A stretch of 64,000 bases of DNA, from assembly GCA_965227255.1 (NCBI GenBank), contig CBDDFS010000001.1, positions 1 to 64,000 on the forward strand, given 5' to 3'. The translations under genes and the position numbers were made by a program. Positions 55,115 through 64,000 of this stretch are shown here, piece by piece. Source of the stretch: CBDDFS01 sp965227255 (GTDB lineage: Bacteria; Bacteroidota; Bacteroidia; Flavobacteriales_E; Vicingaceae). Under the pieces are notes generated by a model. The model saw only the letters and a program-made list of their open reading frames with translations. It was not told the origin of the DNA and did not search any database. Numbering within the stretch: the first letter of the stretch is position 1; every line of letters begins with the position of its first letter.

Positions 55115-56653
55115 ATGAAATATAAGATTGGCATTTTTCTACTTCTCTCGTATTTATGTCATGTTAGCCTGGGGCAAGTCAGTTATGAGAATAGGTTGGA
55201 GATCGAATTGAAGGATGAATATGAGAATGAAAAAGTCCATGAATTTGCCGAAAAAGGATTTCTCATATCCGCTGTAAATAGCAAGAGTAAGGGAAAAGAG
55301 GACGAATGGAAGTTTGAGTCTTTTGATACGGACTTAAAGGCCATTGATGAAAAACATCTTTTCATTAATGACGATCTCAGACTGGATGAAACCGTATCAA
55401 CACAAGTAAGACTTCACGCCCTTTTCAAGGATAAGAAGGGCAATTATGAATTGTTGAGTATAGATGCCGGTGGATTGGCACATGAAAGGGTGTCCGGAAG
55501 TTTCATGAAGAAAGCTTATGTGCGTGACATGGCCGTTCTGGGAGATTATGCCTTTTTCAATGCTTCGATCAAAGGAACGCCCTATTTGTTTTCAATAAAC
55601 TGGAAAACTGGCGAGCAAAAGCTCATTCCGATTAGTGTTTTAAATGTAAAACCGAAAAAACTGAAGATCCTTGGTTTCCAATACATTGAAGAATCATCGG
55701 AGATGCTACTCTTTGTTAATTATGAAGCTGTAAAAAATGAAACCGACCTCTACATGGTCAAACTCAATCCGAATGGGGAGAAAGATGCAGAATACAACTT
55801 ATCAAAAGAGATAGATCAAAATCTTGTGAGCGCCACAGCCTCGTATTTATCAACAAACAACTTTGTAATTACGGGAACCTATTCGAGTAAATCTACCTCT
55901 TCATCTGAGGGAATATATTTCGCTCAGGTTTATAAAGATGAAATTGGCTTCATCAATTTTTACAACTATTTGGATCTTGAAAATTTCCTGAATTATTTGC
56001 CTGAAAAGAGGCAGAAGAAACTTGAGAATAAAAAGGAACGAAAGGAAAAGAGAGGCAAAGAATATACTCGCAACTATCTGATGGTTTCTCATGAAATACT
56101 TAATCTCAAGGATGGCTTTATTCAGCTGGGAGAAGCCTACTACAAAACTTACAGAACTGAAACCTATACAACCACACAGGTGGTCAATGGAGTTACTCAA
56201 ACACGTACTGAAACGAGGCAGGTATTCGATGGATACCAATATACTCATGCCATTTTGGCGAAATTCAATATTAATGGCGAATTGGTTTGGGACCAAACAT
56301 TTGAGATGTGGCCAACTTACAAACCGTTTACAGTAAAAAGGTTTATTTCAGTAAGTGATGTGACAGAGAATTCGATCAATATGGTATATCTGAGTAGAAA
56401 CAGAATACATTCCAAAGCTTTTGATTACAACGGCGAAGTGCTGCTCGACAGAGAATCAGAAGTGCTCGAAACAGAATTTTCGGGAGATGAACTGAAAGGA
56501 ATGGCCATCACGAATATCGATTACTGGTATGATAATTACTTCATCGCTTTTGGTACTCAGAAGATCATCAACAAAGGTGACAAGGAAGTGGACCGAAAAA
56601 GAAAGGTGTTCTTTGTAAGTAAGATCAAATACGAAGCCAATCCCGAAGAATAG
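55115..56653 (+). CDS. Secreted protein of unknown function
   Basis: 512 aa with a signal peptide (IGIFLLLSYLCHVSLGQ). The mature protein has repeated strands of the pattern F-x-x-x-N/D-x-G-x-x-x-W (for example FNINGELVWDQTF) that suggest a beta-propeller-like or repeat fold. A Lys/Glu-rich segment lies around residues 300-320 (KRQKKLENKKERKEKRGKE). I do not recognise a family. It ends 13 bases before the stop of the convergent T9SS protein gene. Confidence 0.65.
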   Translation: MKYKIGIFLLLSYLCHVSLGQVSYENRLEIELKDEYENEKVHEFAEKGFLISAVNSKSKGKEDEWKFESFDTDLKAIDEKHLFINDDLRLDETVSTQVRLHALFKDKKGNYELLSIDAGGLAHERVSGSFMKKAYVRDMAVLGDYAFFNASIKGTPYLFSINWKTGEQKLIPISVLNVKPKKLKILGFQYIEESSEMLLFVNYEAVKNETDLYMVKLNPNGEKDAEYNLSKEIDQNLVSATASYLSTNNFVITGTYSSKSTSSSEGIYFAQVYKDEIGFINFYNYLDLENFLNYLPEKRQKKLENKKERKEKRGKEYTRNYLMVSHEILNLKDGFIQLGEAYYKTYRTETYTTTQVVNGVTQTRTETRQVFDGYQYTHAILAKFNINGELVWDQTFEMWPTYKPFTVKRFISVSDVTENSINMVYLSRNRIHSKAFDYNGEVLLDRESEVLETEFSGDELKGMAITNIDYWYDNYFIAFGTQKIINKGDKEVDRKRKVFFVSKIKYEANPEE

Positions 56654-56666
56654 ACCCCCCGTTCCA

Positions 56667-59390
56667 TTATCTTTTGACCATCAACTTGCCTTGAGCCAAT
56701 ATTTGAGCGTCTTTTGAGATAGTGTAGAAATACAAACCATCAGCAACTTCCTGAAGGGAGATTTGCTTATTGCTCACGACCTTATCCGTAGCTACTTGCT
56801 TTCCTCTTGAGTCAAACAGACTGAAGGTAACCTCTTCCACTCCATTCCACTCCAAAAATAAGACCTCCCGGGCAGGATTTGGGTAGACGCTGAAGCGTGC
56901 CTGACTAAGATCTTCAACTCCGACATAATCGAGTGTAAAACAAGATGAGGTATCGGTGCAAGGACCGTCAGTAATGACAACCTGGAAGCTTCCATTCTTT
57001 AAAGGACTAAATGACTGACTAGTCGCTCCAATGATTTGATTCTTATTCGAGCACTTGATCCATTGATATGTTGCTCCCCCCAGATTCGCTTTGAGCGTGG
57101 AATTACCAATTTTACTCACACTAGTATCAACCTGAGTCACGACGAGTACCGTATTGATCAAACTATCGCAACCTTTATCTGTCTGATATGCATCCTGATA
57201 TGTACCACTTTCCGTTCTCCAATCACCACCGAGCATCACTCTGTCTCCCCTGCATATATTAACCGGGCCTGCGCTGAGATTATAAGTTGGATTAACAGTG
57301 AGTTCGTTCTTCTCGGTAATGGTACAGCCAATTAGATTTTGAACCTGCTGATAATATGTTCCGGTCTGTTTGCGGTAGACACCATCAATAAGCATGCTAT
57401 CCCCATCGCAAATCTCAGGATAGACTGTTACAAGAGTGTCATAACTCCATAGACTCACTTCATTTGAAAGGTAAGATATGTTGTTCAACTGGTCAAAGGC
57501 CCTAATCCTGAATTTAGCCCCCGGCATGCATTTGGCTATGCTGTCAGTCCAGGATTTATATTTAGGCCAATAGGAATGCGAAATACTATCTGCACGCAAC
57601 CACCCATTTCCATTGTTGTATTCTACGAGATAATAGCCATACAACTGAAAAGAATTGTAAAAATCACCATATTCCATTCTATTCCATGTAAGCTCACGAA
57701 TCATATTATTGGTGTCAATTTCCAGAATGATATTCGGTGCATAGTATTCAAATCCATTACAAGACGCATCTACTTCTCCTATGACTTTGTATACTTCGTG
57801 GCGCTTACTGGCAAGCGGATAATAATCTGTATAAAATGTATCTGTTACTGACGTTGTACTGTCGATCAAAACAAATGGCTCGCCCAGCGAATCGGCTCTG
57901 TAAATGAGATATGACCTGAAAGAACCTCCCTGATATCTGGTCCAGGTAATATCTGTTAAAGTATCCCTGATATCAATGCTCGTAATTTTCCCTTGCAGAT
58001 CGGGAAAATTGTCTTTAACTGTTATTGTAAAACTTTGAATATTTCGAAGCGGTTTATCGCACATATTATCCCAGGCCACAACGGAAAAGGTGTATGTAGA
58101 AACTTGGCCGGGGTCCAGATGTCCACCGCATTTAAATATATGTTCGCAGTCGAGCTTCCAAGAAAAGTCCGCAAAAGCTACGCCGGTTGCCGAAAATGAA
58201 CTTCCATTCCAATATATGCTGCTTGTATCTAGTGTTGCACAATTCATGTATTGACAACCCCATGGGTTGAATGGTTGCTCCAAGGCAGGATCGGGTATCA
58301 ATCTGAGAGAAGCCGTCTGCATGGTGCTGGCATTCAAAAAGTTATTGTCTACAGCGCGGATTGATATCTTTACAGTATCGCCTACATTAAAGGTATCGTT
58401 GTACACAGTGCTGTAGGCTGGTGCCGAATAATTCTTGAATGTGATGGATGGGGGAGCATTGCCCTGATCATATGTATTACTCGTCATTGAATCAACAATG
58501 ACGATGAAATCACGATAAACTTCAGCTACTTTTTGTCTGTTTTTATAGGACGTTACTTTGTGTGCAAATCGATGGTTACCAAGACTATTTTGGGTCATAT
58601 GTCTCATATCACCTGTATGACCATCAATGGTATGTGGCATATTGGACGTGCTTGTACCAAAAGGATATATCATAGAATAACCCGCAGAATAGGTAATTGT
58701 ACTTGTCGCATTGTACAATGGAACTGTCCTTTGGTAATAAAGCGAATCACAGTCAATATCAATTGATTTGGCGGTAAAATAGTTGACCTTGTTTCTTGTA
58801 TGCAAGTAATACGCTTTCTCGGCATGTACCGGACTGTTGTCATAACAGCTTGGTCCACTGACGCTATCACCTAAAGAAAGGGTTATTCCAGTTGAAACAT
58901 CTGTATAGGCGTACATCACAGATCGTATATATATACCTGAATTATTGGTATTCTGACAAGAAGGTGATCCAGCAATTGAATAGCCAAAAACACTTCCGGT
59001 TACAGAGGGAATACCATTTAATTGAATGGGACTGGAAACATAGATATTTTCCTGATATGCCCTGGCTCCATCTGCTCCGGTCGCACCGCAATAAATACTG
59101 TTTCCACCAGAGCAATCGGGTGAAAGATCAAACTGAGATGTTCTGCTCAAGGCAATACTCGCCGGACCTCCATAAGTGTTGTATAAAGGATTTGATATTG
59201 TGGCAGATGCCGGCATGCTCGCTGCACCGCTACCGCAATTGGCGTATAATTTCATCGTGAAGACAAGTTTGCCCATGTTGGTTCCCGAACCAAGGCATAC
59301 CCAGGTTATTTCTCCTCCTCTAACATGACTTGCGCTGGAGGAAAGCGTGAATAAAGTAAAAATCAATAGGAAAAACCTGCTCTTCTTCAT
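56667..59390 (-). CDS. Large secreted protein with type IX secretion sorting domain
   Basis: 907 aa from the ATG at 59390 (MKKSRFFLLIFTLFTLSSSA); the frame opens 13 codons earlier. After cleavage the mature protein starts SHVRGGEITWVCLG, a start seen in large Bacteroidota surface proteins tied to gliding-type exports. Cysteines are frequent in the first 500 residues (disulfide-bonded extracellular modules), fibronectin-like strands follow, and the last 80 residues are a T9SS type A domain: FSVYPNPAREVLFLEW, VTFSLFDSRGKQV, ISLQEVADGLYFYTI, ending GKLMVKR. Adhesin or S-layer-like function is possible but not shown. Confidence 0.83.
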   Translation of the reverse strand: MKKSRFFLLIFTLFTLSSSASHVRGGEITWVCLGSGTNMGKLVFTMKLYANCGSGAASMPASATISNPLYNTYGGPASIALSRTSQFDLSPDCSGGNSIYCGATGADGARAYQENIYVSSPIQLNGIPSVTGSVFGYSIAGSPSCQNTNNSGIYIRSVMYAYTDVSTGITLSLGDSVSGPSCYDNSPVHAEKAYYLHTRNKVNYFTAKSIDIDCDSLYYQRTVPLYNATSTITYSAGYSMIYPFGTSTSNMPHTIDGHTGDMRHMTQNSLGNHRFAHKVTSYKNRQKVAEVYRDFIVIVDSMTSNTYDQGNAPPSITFKNYSAPAYSTVYNDTFNVGDTVKISIRAVDNNFLNASTMQTASLRLIPDPALEQPFNPWGCQYMNCATLDTSSIYWNGSSFSATGVAFADFSWKLDCEHIFKCGGHLDPGQVSTYTFSVVAWDNMCDKPLRNIQSFTITVKDNFPDLQGKITSIDIRDTLTDITWTRYQGGSFRSYLIYRADSLGEPFVLIDSTTSVTDTFYTDYYPLASKRHEVYKVIGEVDASCNGFEYYAPNIILEIDTNNMIRELTWNRMEYGDFYNSFQLYGYYLVEYNNGNGWLRADSISHSYWPKYKSWTDSIAKCMPGAKFRIRAFDQLNNISYLSNEVSLWSYDTLVTVYPEICDGDSMLIDGVYRKQTGTYYQQVQNLIGCTITEKNELTVNPTYNLSAGPVNICRGDRVMLGGDWRTESGTYQDAYQTDKGCDSLINTVLVVTQVDTSVSKIGNSTLKANLGGATYQWIKCSNKNQIIGATSQSFSPLKNGSFQVVITDGPCTDTSSCFTLDYVGVEDLSQARFSVYPNPAREVLFLEWNGVEEVTFSLFDSRGKQVATDKVVSNKQISLQEVADGLYFYTISKDAQILAQGKLMVKR

Positions 59391-59482
59391 AATCAGAAAA
59401 TTATAGCAATGCGAAATACATATTCGCATACAGTTATCCTAATGACGAGTGAGAAATTCTATGGTTGCTTATTTGGGAAGAT

Positions 59483-60733
59483 TTATTCCGCTTCGAAATC
59501 CCGAATCGTTTTTTCTATGATTGCCACGCAATCCATAAGCTGATCTTCATTCATTACCAGTGGTGGAGCGAAACGAATTATGTTTCCATGCGTAGGTTTG
59601 GCAAGCAGTCCGTTGTCACGCAATGAAAGACATAAATTCCATGCCGTTGTGCTATTCGGGTGGTCATTGATCACAATGGCATTAAGCAATCCCTTACCTC
59701 TCACCTTGCTCACCAATTCAGAAGAATCTATTATACGTTGCATTTCTTTTCTGAATAATTGTCCAAGCTTTTCAGCATTCTCGGCAAGACTCTCTTCCTG
59801 TACTACCTCAAGAGCAGCAACCGCAACAACGGCAGCCAGTGGATTTCCTCCAAAGGTTGAGCCATGTTGTCCAGGTCGTATCACATTCATGATTTCATTA
59901 TCGGCCAAAACCGCAGAAACAGGATAAACTCCTCCTGAAACCGCTTTACCCAGGATCAAAATATCGGGTTTCACATTTTCATGATCACATGCAAGAAGTC
60001 TTCCGGTTCTTGCCACACCGGTTTGAACCTCATCGGCAATAAACAAAACACCGGCTTCCTTACACATTTTCGCTGCTTCTGAGATGTATCCATCAGAAGG
60101 AACATAAACACCGGCCTCACCCTGAATGGGCTCAACAAGGAATCCCGCAATATTGTCTTCTTTCAGGGCTTCTCTCAATGCATCCAGGTCGTCGTATGGA
60201 ATTCGGGTAAAACCAGCAGTATAAGGACCAAAGTCCTCCCTTGCATCCGGATCGTTCGAGAAGCTGATAATGGTTGTAGTTCTTCCGTGGAAGTTATTCT
60301 CGCAAACGATGATCTTGGCTTCGTTGTGTTTGATGCCTTTCTTTTCATAGGCCCATTTTCTGCAGAGCTTGATAGCAGTTTCTACAGCTTCTGCCCCAGT
60401 ATTCATTGGAAGGACTTTGTCGAATCCGAAATATTCGGTGATGTACTTCTCGTATTCACCAAGCTTATCATTGTAAAAGGCTCTGGATGTCAGCGTAAGC
60501 GTGTTTGACTGCTCCTGAAGGGCGCCAATGATCTTCGGGTGGCAATGTCCCTGATTCACTGCTGAATACGCTGAAAGGAAGTCGTAATACTGCTTTCCTT
60601 CCACATCCCATACAAATACTCCTTCTCCCTTATTCAGTACAACAGGTAAAGGGTGATAGTTGTGGGCACCATGCTGGTCTTCAAGTTTTATGGCCTTTTC
60701 ACTCAAACTTCCTTTTACAATAGCTTCTTCCAT
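59483..60733 (-). CDS. rocD: Ornithine aminotransferase
   Basis: 417 aa from the ATG at 60733; the longer frame to 60877 crosses the promoter region and the start of rlmD, so it is not used. Class III PLP transaminase moving the delta-amino group of ornithine to 2-oxoglutarate. It contains HNYHPLPVVL, FLSAYSAVNQGHCHPKI, LPMNTGAEAVETAIKLCRKWAY in parts, FHGRTTTIISFS, FIADEVQTGVARTG, PDILILGKAVSGGVYPVSA with the PLP lysine, and HGSTFGGNPLA. It is divergent from rlmD. Confidence 0.96.
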   Translation of the reverse strand: MEEAIVKGSLSEKAIKLEDQHGAHNYHPLPVVLNKGEGVFVWDVEGKQYYDFLSAYSAVNQGHCHPKIIGALQEQSNTLTLTSRAFYNDKLGEYEKYITEYFGFDKVLPMNTGAEAVETAIKLCRKWAYEKKGIKHNEAKIIVCENNFHGRTTTIISFSNDPDAREDFGPYTAGFTRIPYDDLDALREALKEDNIAGFLVEPIQGEAGVYVPSDGYISEAAKMCKEAGVLFIADEVQTGVARTGRLLACDHENVKPDILILGKAVSGGVYPVSAVLADNEIMNVIRPGQHGSTFGGNPLAAVVAVAALEVVQEESLAENAEKLGQLFRKEMQRIIDSSELVSKVRGKGLLNAIVINDHPNSTTAWNLCLSLRDNGLLAKPTHGNIIRFAPPLVMNEDQLMDCVAIIEKTIRDFEAE

Positions 60734-60761
60734 GATATTTCTATTAAATTCTTTCGGACTG

Positions 60762-60769
60762 CAAAGATA
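60762..60769 (-). promoter_or_regulatory. Candidate -7 element for rocD
   Basis: Leftward TATCTTTG matches TAnnTTTG, 28 bases upstream of the rocD ATG at 60733; transcription would start near 60755. Confidence 0.45.
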
Positions 60770-60787
60770 CAACACTAAGGATAAATG

Positions 60788-60795
60788 TAATTTTG
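60788..60795 (+). promoter_or_regulatory. Candidate -7 element for rlmD
   Basis: TAATTTTG matches TAnnTTTG and ends 7 bases before the ATG at 60803, so the transcript would be leaderless or nearly so. Confidence 0.45.
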
Positions 60796-60802
60796 TGCAC
60801 CT

Positions 60803-62200
60803 ATGAAAAAAGGCAGAATTCTTGAAAATCTGGAGATCGTTGATATTGCATCCAATGGCAAGTCCTTGGGCAGACACGAAGGACAGGTTGTATTCGTTGA
60901 TAAACTGGTTCCCGGTGATGTTGCAGATGTACAGATATACAAGAAAAGAAGAAGGTATGTTGAGGCCAGACCCGTTGATATCAAAACATATTCAGATAAA
61001 CGTGCGGAACCGCTCTGCAGTCATTTTGGTGTTTGCGGAGGATGTAAGTGGCAGCATTTGACTTATGAAGACCAGCTTCAATATAAACATAGTCATGTAT
61101 CAGAAAATGTGCAGAAGCTTTCAGGTATAAAGTTGCCTGAAATTCTTCCCATCATCGGTTCAGATGAGCAGTACCATTATCGCAATAAAATGGAATACAC
61201 CTTCTCGAACAATCGCTGGTTGACTGAGGAGGAAATTAAAGAGGGCATTGAATACGAACACCGAAATGCACTTGGATTTCATGTTCCCGGTCGATTTGAT
61301 AAGATAGTGGATATTGAAACATGTTATCTCCAGGAAGACATTTCAAACCGGATAAGAAATTTCATTCGAGATTATGCATTGAAGAATGATATCTCCTTCT
61401 TCGACCTGAGAGAACAGACCGGAAATCTTAGAAATCTGATCGTGAGAACGGCTACGACTGGCGACCTGATGATCGTGTTGAGTGTGACCGACTATAACGA
61501 TTCGACAGAAAGTCTGCTAAACGAATTGAGCACGGAATTTCCTGAGATTACTTCCCTTCAGTACGTTGTGAATCAGAAAAAGAACGATACCATTTTTGAT
61601 CTTGAGGTGGTCTGCTTCAAAGGAAAGGATCACATTATTGAGAAAATGAAAAATCTCAACTATAAGATCGGACCCAAATCATTCTATCAGACCAATAGCA
61701 AACAGGCTGAAAAACTTTATGCCATCGCCAAGGAGAATGCAGGTATTAAATCTGATGACCTGGTTTATGACCTGTATACTGGTACCGGCACCATTGCTAA
61801 TTATGTTGCTGACCAGGCGAAAAAAGTTGTGGGAATAGAATACGTGGAAGATGCGGTAAAAGATGCTGAGATCAATTCAAAGGAAAATGATATCTCAAAT
61901 ACTGAATTTCACGCCGGAGATATGCAGAAGCTGTTAACTCAAGAATTTCTGGAGAAAAATGGCAGGCCAGATGTGATTATCACCGACCCACCAAGGGCCG
62001 GAATGCATGCCGACGTCGTGGCTAGAATCAATGAAAGTGGTGCAAGAACTGTAGTTTATGTAAGCTGTAATCCCGCCTCGCAAGCCAGGGATCTTGAATT
62101 GATGGATGCACAATATGAAGTGACCAAACTTCAGCCTGTGGATATGTTTCCGAACACCGCACACGTGGAGAATGTTGCGGTTCTAAAGCGAAGAGAATAG
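60803..62200 (+). CDS. rlmD: 23S rRNA (uracil-C5)-methyltransferase, RlmD/RumA type
   Basis: 465 aa. An N-terminal TRAM domain (about residues 1-60) is followed by the iron-sulfur cluster motif CSHFGVCGGCKWQHL. The methyltransferase domain has KSFYQTNSKQAEKLY, LYTGTGTIANYVA as motif I, ITDPPRAGMHADVV and YVSCNPASQARDLELM containing the catalytic Cys. It methylates C5 of a uridine in 23S rRNA or, if the paralogue, U54 of tRNA; length and the Fe-S motif favour the rRNA enzyme. It is divergent from rocD. Confidence 0.93.
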   Translation: MKKGRILENLEIVDIASNGKSLGRHEGQVVFVDKLVPGDVADVQIYKKRRRYVEARPVDIKTYSDKRAEPLCSHFGVCGGCKWQHLTYEDQLQYKHSHVSENVQKLSGIKLPEILPIIGSDEQYHYRNKMEYTFSNNRWLTEEEIKEGIEYEHRNALGFHVPGRFDKIVDIETCYLQEDISNRIRNFIRDYALKNDISFFDLREQTGNLRNLIVRTATTGDLMIVLSVTDYNDSTESLLNELSTEFPEITSLQYVVNQKKNDTIFDLEVVCFKGKDHIIEKMKNLNYKIGPKSFYQTNSKQAEKLYAIAKENAGIKSDDLVYDLYTGTGTIANYVADQAKKVVGIEYVEDAVKDAEINSKENDISNTEFHAGDMQKLLTQEFLEKNGRPDVIITDPPRAGMHADVVARINESGARTVVYVSCNPASQARDLELMDAQYEVTKLQPVDMFPNTAHVENVAVLKRRE

Positions 62201-62275
62201 AGCTGATTTCAGATTATGGATTAGCGATTATTGATGTGCTCAGGAATCAGTAAATTGCTAAACATTACGTTCTGT

Positions 62276-63130
62276 ATGGCATTGCTTGAATCTTTCGTCG
62301 AAGTGATCAACCTGGCTGTGGGTCGCTATATATTAGGTACAGTTGGATATGCTGTGCGGAAAATATTTCATTTCATTGTGCCGCGAAGGTCAGAAGGTAA
62401 AGACGAAAAAGCCCTCGGCAAAGTCATTGATCTGGATGATTTTAAAAGTCGAATCGTTGGTTTCCTGAGCATCTCTGTTGTCGCGGTTTTATTTCTATCT
62501 CTCCGATCATCACAAAAACCTTCTTATGTGCAATCTGACTATGAATACTCAACTCTGGTGACCAACGATTCTGTTCTAAGAGCTTCATTTAAAGAATTTA
62601 CGAATGATCTTCAATTGGATTCAGTTGAAAAGAAATCCAACCCAGAAAAAACTGATGACGATACTCCGGTATATGAAGAATTTATGGGGGATAAACTCAA
62701 ACCCATTCGAGAGAAGATCAGGAAGAATGAAAAAGAAGGATGGACAACCATTGATAAAAGAAAATTAGAATATAAAGGTCTGACCGGAGCCATTGAATAT
62801 TATTTCTTCAAAGAAGATTTGTTGATCATTAAGACAAAAAGGTGGAATGATAGCAAAGACAGCCTGGTTGATACCAGAATTTATCTTGAAGGCAATCAGC
62901 CTTTTTTCGCCTATGAGACTTCTTTTGACAGTCTGGAGTATAAAAAAGAACCAAAGTATTACGACCAATACGAAGACAGTATATTCTTTGAAAAAGGAGA
63001 GGTAATCAGAATCAAAGCCAGCATGGACTGTGGTGCTCCCTTCGCAGAATCTTACAGAAAGGAAGTCGGAACAGAGGTCTATGCTTTACTGGATTATTGT
63101 ATGAAGCGATATAATCGAGAGATAGAATGA
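62276..63130 (+). CDS. Membrane-anchored protein of unknown function
   Basis: 284 aa if started at ATG 62276 (MALLESFVEVINLAVGRY); upstream TTG/ATG codons at 62231-62236 are alternatives. An N-terminal amphipathic stretch is followed by a membrane span (FLSISVVAVLFLSLRS, near residue 75), then an acidic and Lys-rich linker and a C-terminal globular domain with aromatic strands (GAIEYYFFKEDLLIIKTKRW). Cys-Gly-Ala in SMDCGAPFAES and a second Cys near the end could pair. No family recognised. It overlaps the next gene by four bases (ATGA). Confidence 0.6.
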   Translation: MALLESFVEVINLAVGRYILGTVGYAVRKIFHFIVPRRSEGKDEKALGKVIDLDDFKSRIVGFLSISVVAVLFLSLRSSQKPSYVQSDYEYSTLVTNDSVLRASFKEFTNDLQLDSVEKKSNPEKTDDDTPVYEEFMGDKLKPIREKIRKNEKEGWTTIDKRKLEYKGLTGAIEYYFFKEDLLIIKTKRWNDSKDSLVDTRIYLEGNQPFFAYETSFDSLEYKKEPKYYDQYEDSIFFEKGEVIRIKASMDCGAPFAESYRKEVGTEVYALLDYCMKRYNREIE

Positions 63131-63822
63131 TCAATCATATTGAAATTGGTCATGTGAGCATATTAAAAATCTGCATGTTTATATTTTGCTTCATAGGACA
63201 TGACTTAAAAAGTCAAAATATTTACTGGGATACAGCCTACTCTGTAAATGAAATAGAATATCATCTGATTGCGGGAGGAAATGAGGATTTCACATATGCT
63301 CAAATCATTCGCCAAGGAGTTGACACTGTGACAATTGAAGGAGTAAATTCAGGCATTGATGTTGTCTTATACAATCCAGACGAGTTTCCTGACATTCTAC
63401 TAACTTATATGGGAAACAATCCCTGGAATGACCTTTACATATTTAATAGTGAAATTGATGATTACGTCTTTATCCGAGGAATAGTTCAATTCCCTCAATC
63501 CATTCGATTAGGATCTGACAACGTTTATTATTCTTATCATAGGTCTGGTTGCGCCGATCTTAATTGGGACAGTGACCTTTTTACCATCGAAAATGATTCT
63601 GCTGTTCACTTAGCTAATATTTATGGTATTGGCTGTTCGAATGAAGATGGACGGATTGAGATCTCCAGAATCGCAGAAAGAGATTCAGCGATAATAATTG
63701 AAACGATGAAAATTGATACAATTTATTCTTACGAACAATATAAATGGGGCTTTATAGAAGATTATTGGTCCAATAATTATCGACGTTTTTATCCAGAAAA
63801 AGGAAAATTTAATAGTGATTGA
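63127..63822 (+). CDS. Secreted protein of unknown function
   Basis: 231 aa with an N-terminal hydrophobic segment (ILKICMFIFCFIGHDLKSQ) acting as a signal. The body is beta-rich with many aromatic and acidic residues (DVVLYNPDEFPDILLTYMG) and two Cys likely forming a disulfide (RSGCADLN and GIGCSNED). I cannot name a family. Translational coupling to the upstream membrane protein suggests they work together. Confidence 0.55.
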   Translation: MINHIEIGHVSILKICMFIFCFIGHDLKSQNIYWDTAYSVNEIEYHLIAGGNEDFTYAQIIRQGVDTVTIEGVNSGIDVVLYNPDEFPDILLTYMGNNPWNDLYIFNSEIDDYVFIRGIVQFPQSIRLGSDNVYYSYHRSGCADLNWDSDLFTIENDSAVHLANIYGIGCSNEDGRIEISRIAERDSAIIIETMKIDTIYSYEQYKWGFIEDYWSNNYRRFYPEKGKFNSD

Positions 63823-63824
63823 GA

Positions 63825-64000
63825 TTGATCTTTCAAATTGAAGATATGATGCATGCCGAATGGCATAAAAAATTCAATTCCAAAAAGGAAGCCTGGGAGG
63901 AAATCGAGTATTTATCAAAGATCCCGTGGAATAATACGCCTAATAAAGCTCCCTGTGAAGGATGGGAGGAATGTCAACGCATTTGGGCCATCATCACCTA
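63825..64000 (+). CDS. Small hypothetical protein, C-terminus beyond window
   Basis: An open frame from a TTG at 63825 (or ATG at 63846/63849) runs to the right edge without a stop. The sequence is compact and looks coding: MIFQIEDMMHAEWHKKF, then EEIEYLSKIPWN, then APCEGWEECQRIWAII. The C-x-x-W-x-x-C spacing suggests paired cysteines. It resembles small uncharacterised Bacteroidota proteins; no function can be given. Its end is not visible. Confidence 0.55.
   Translation, partial: MIFQIEDMMHAEWHKKFNSKKEAWEEIEYLSKIPWNNTPNKAPCEGWEECQRIWAIIT

Noticed and set aside
60734..60877. N-terminal extension of rocD.
   Set aside because: It contains the -7 element for rocD and overlaps the rlmD start. 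Family members begin near MEEAIVKG, so the ATG at 60733 is used.

Overview
The window looks like chromosomal DNA of a member of the Bacteroidota, most likely Cytophagales-like; I cannot name a genus. Several features point there. Two large secreted proteins end in a type IX secretion (T9SS) C-terminal sorting domain. There are many lipoproteins with Cys shortly after an N-terminal hydrophobic stretch. The primary sigma factor is short (287 aa). GAPDH carries a long N-terminal extension. A DUF4783-type gene precedes nadC. Several upstream regions carry a TAnnTTTG -7 element of the Bacteroidota type, with little sign of Shine-Dalgarno sequences. Coding density is high, and no rRNA, tRNA, CRISPR array, insertion sequence or prophage was seen. 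No gene-free stretch exceeds about 140 bases.

Layout. 1-3.7 kb: a left-edge-truncated reg_prop sensor and a secreted TPR-caspase protein. 3.8-15 kb: a YceI-like protein, then a leftward block of metabolism and information genes (hutH, hisS, pyrC, pckA, an AddA/RecB-like helicase-nuclease, miaA, a small membrane protein). 15.1-18.1 kb: a rightward MbnP - di-haem MbnH-like peroxidase - MbnP set. 18-22.7 kb: a leftward block with an unusual flavoprotein disulfide-reductase homologue lacking its redox cysteines, ilvE, purC and a broken phoH. 22.7-26.4 kb: a SAM hydroxide adenosyltransferase, an ABM-domain protein and a TonB-dependent receptor split into three reading frames. 26.4-33.5 kb: lipoprotein/secreted proteins, an RluA-type pseudouridine synthase, a T9SS protein, a PASTA protein, ddl and rdgB.

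33.5-48.0 kb is the accessory part: a surface-glycan gene cluster inserted between rdgB and the rlmH-nadC housekeeping block. It encodes a sulfotransferase, a Wzx-type flippase, a zinc-ribbon methyltransferase, an MBL-fold hydrolase, three glycosyltransferases, a membrane-anchored transglutaminase-like protein, an AsnB amidotransferase, a polytopic (possibly Wzy-like) protein, and a single polypeptide fusing a glycosyltransferase to a zinc-ribbon methyltransferase. 48-53.2 kb: rlmH, DUF4783, nadC, YihY/BrkB, rpoD and gap. 53.2-64 kb: a SOUL haem-binding protein, unknown secreted proteins, a 900-residue T9SS protein, rocD, rlmD and unknown proteins, with one ORF running off the right edge.

Three genes between 7 and 26 kb (pyrC, phoH, a TonB receptor) are interrupted by about seven small frameshifts. 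Several of these lie at homopolymers, and the interrupted pyrC frame would end in a perfect TGATG overlap with hisS. This looks more like sequence or assembly error than decay, but cannot be settled from the sequence alone.
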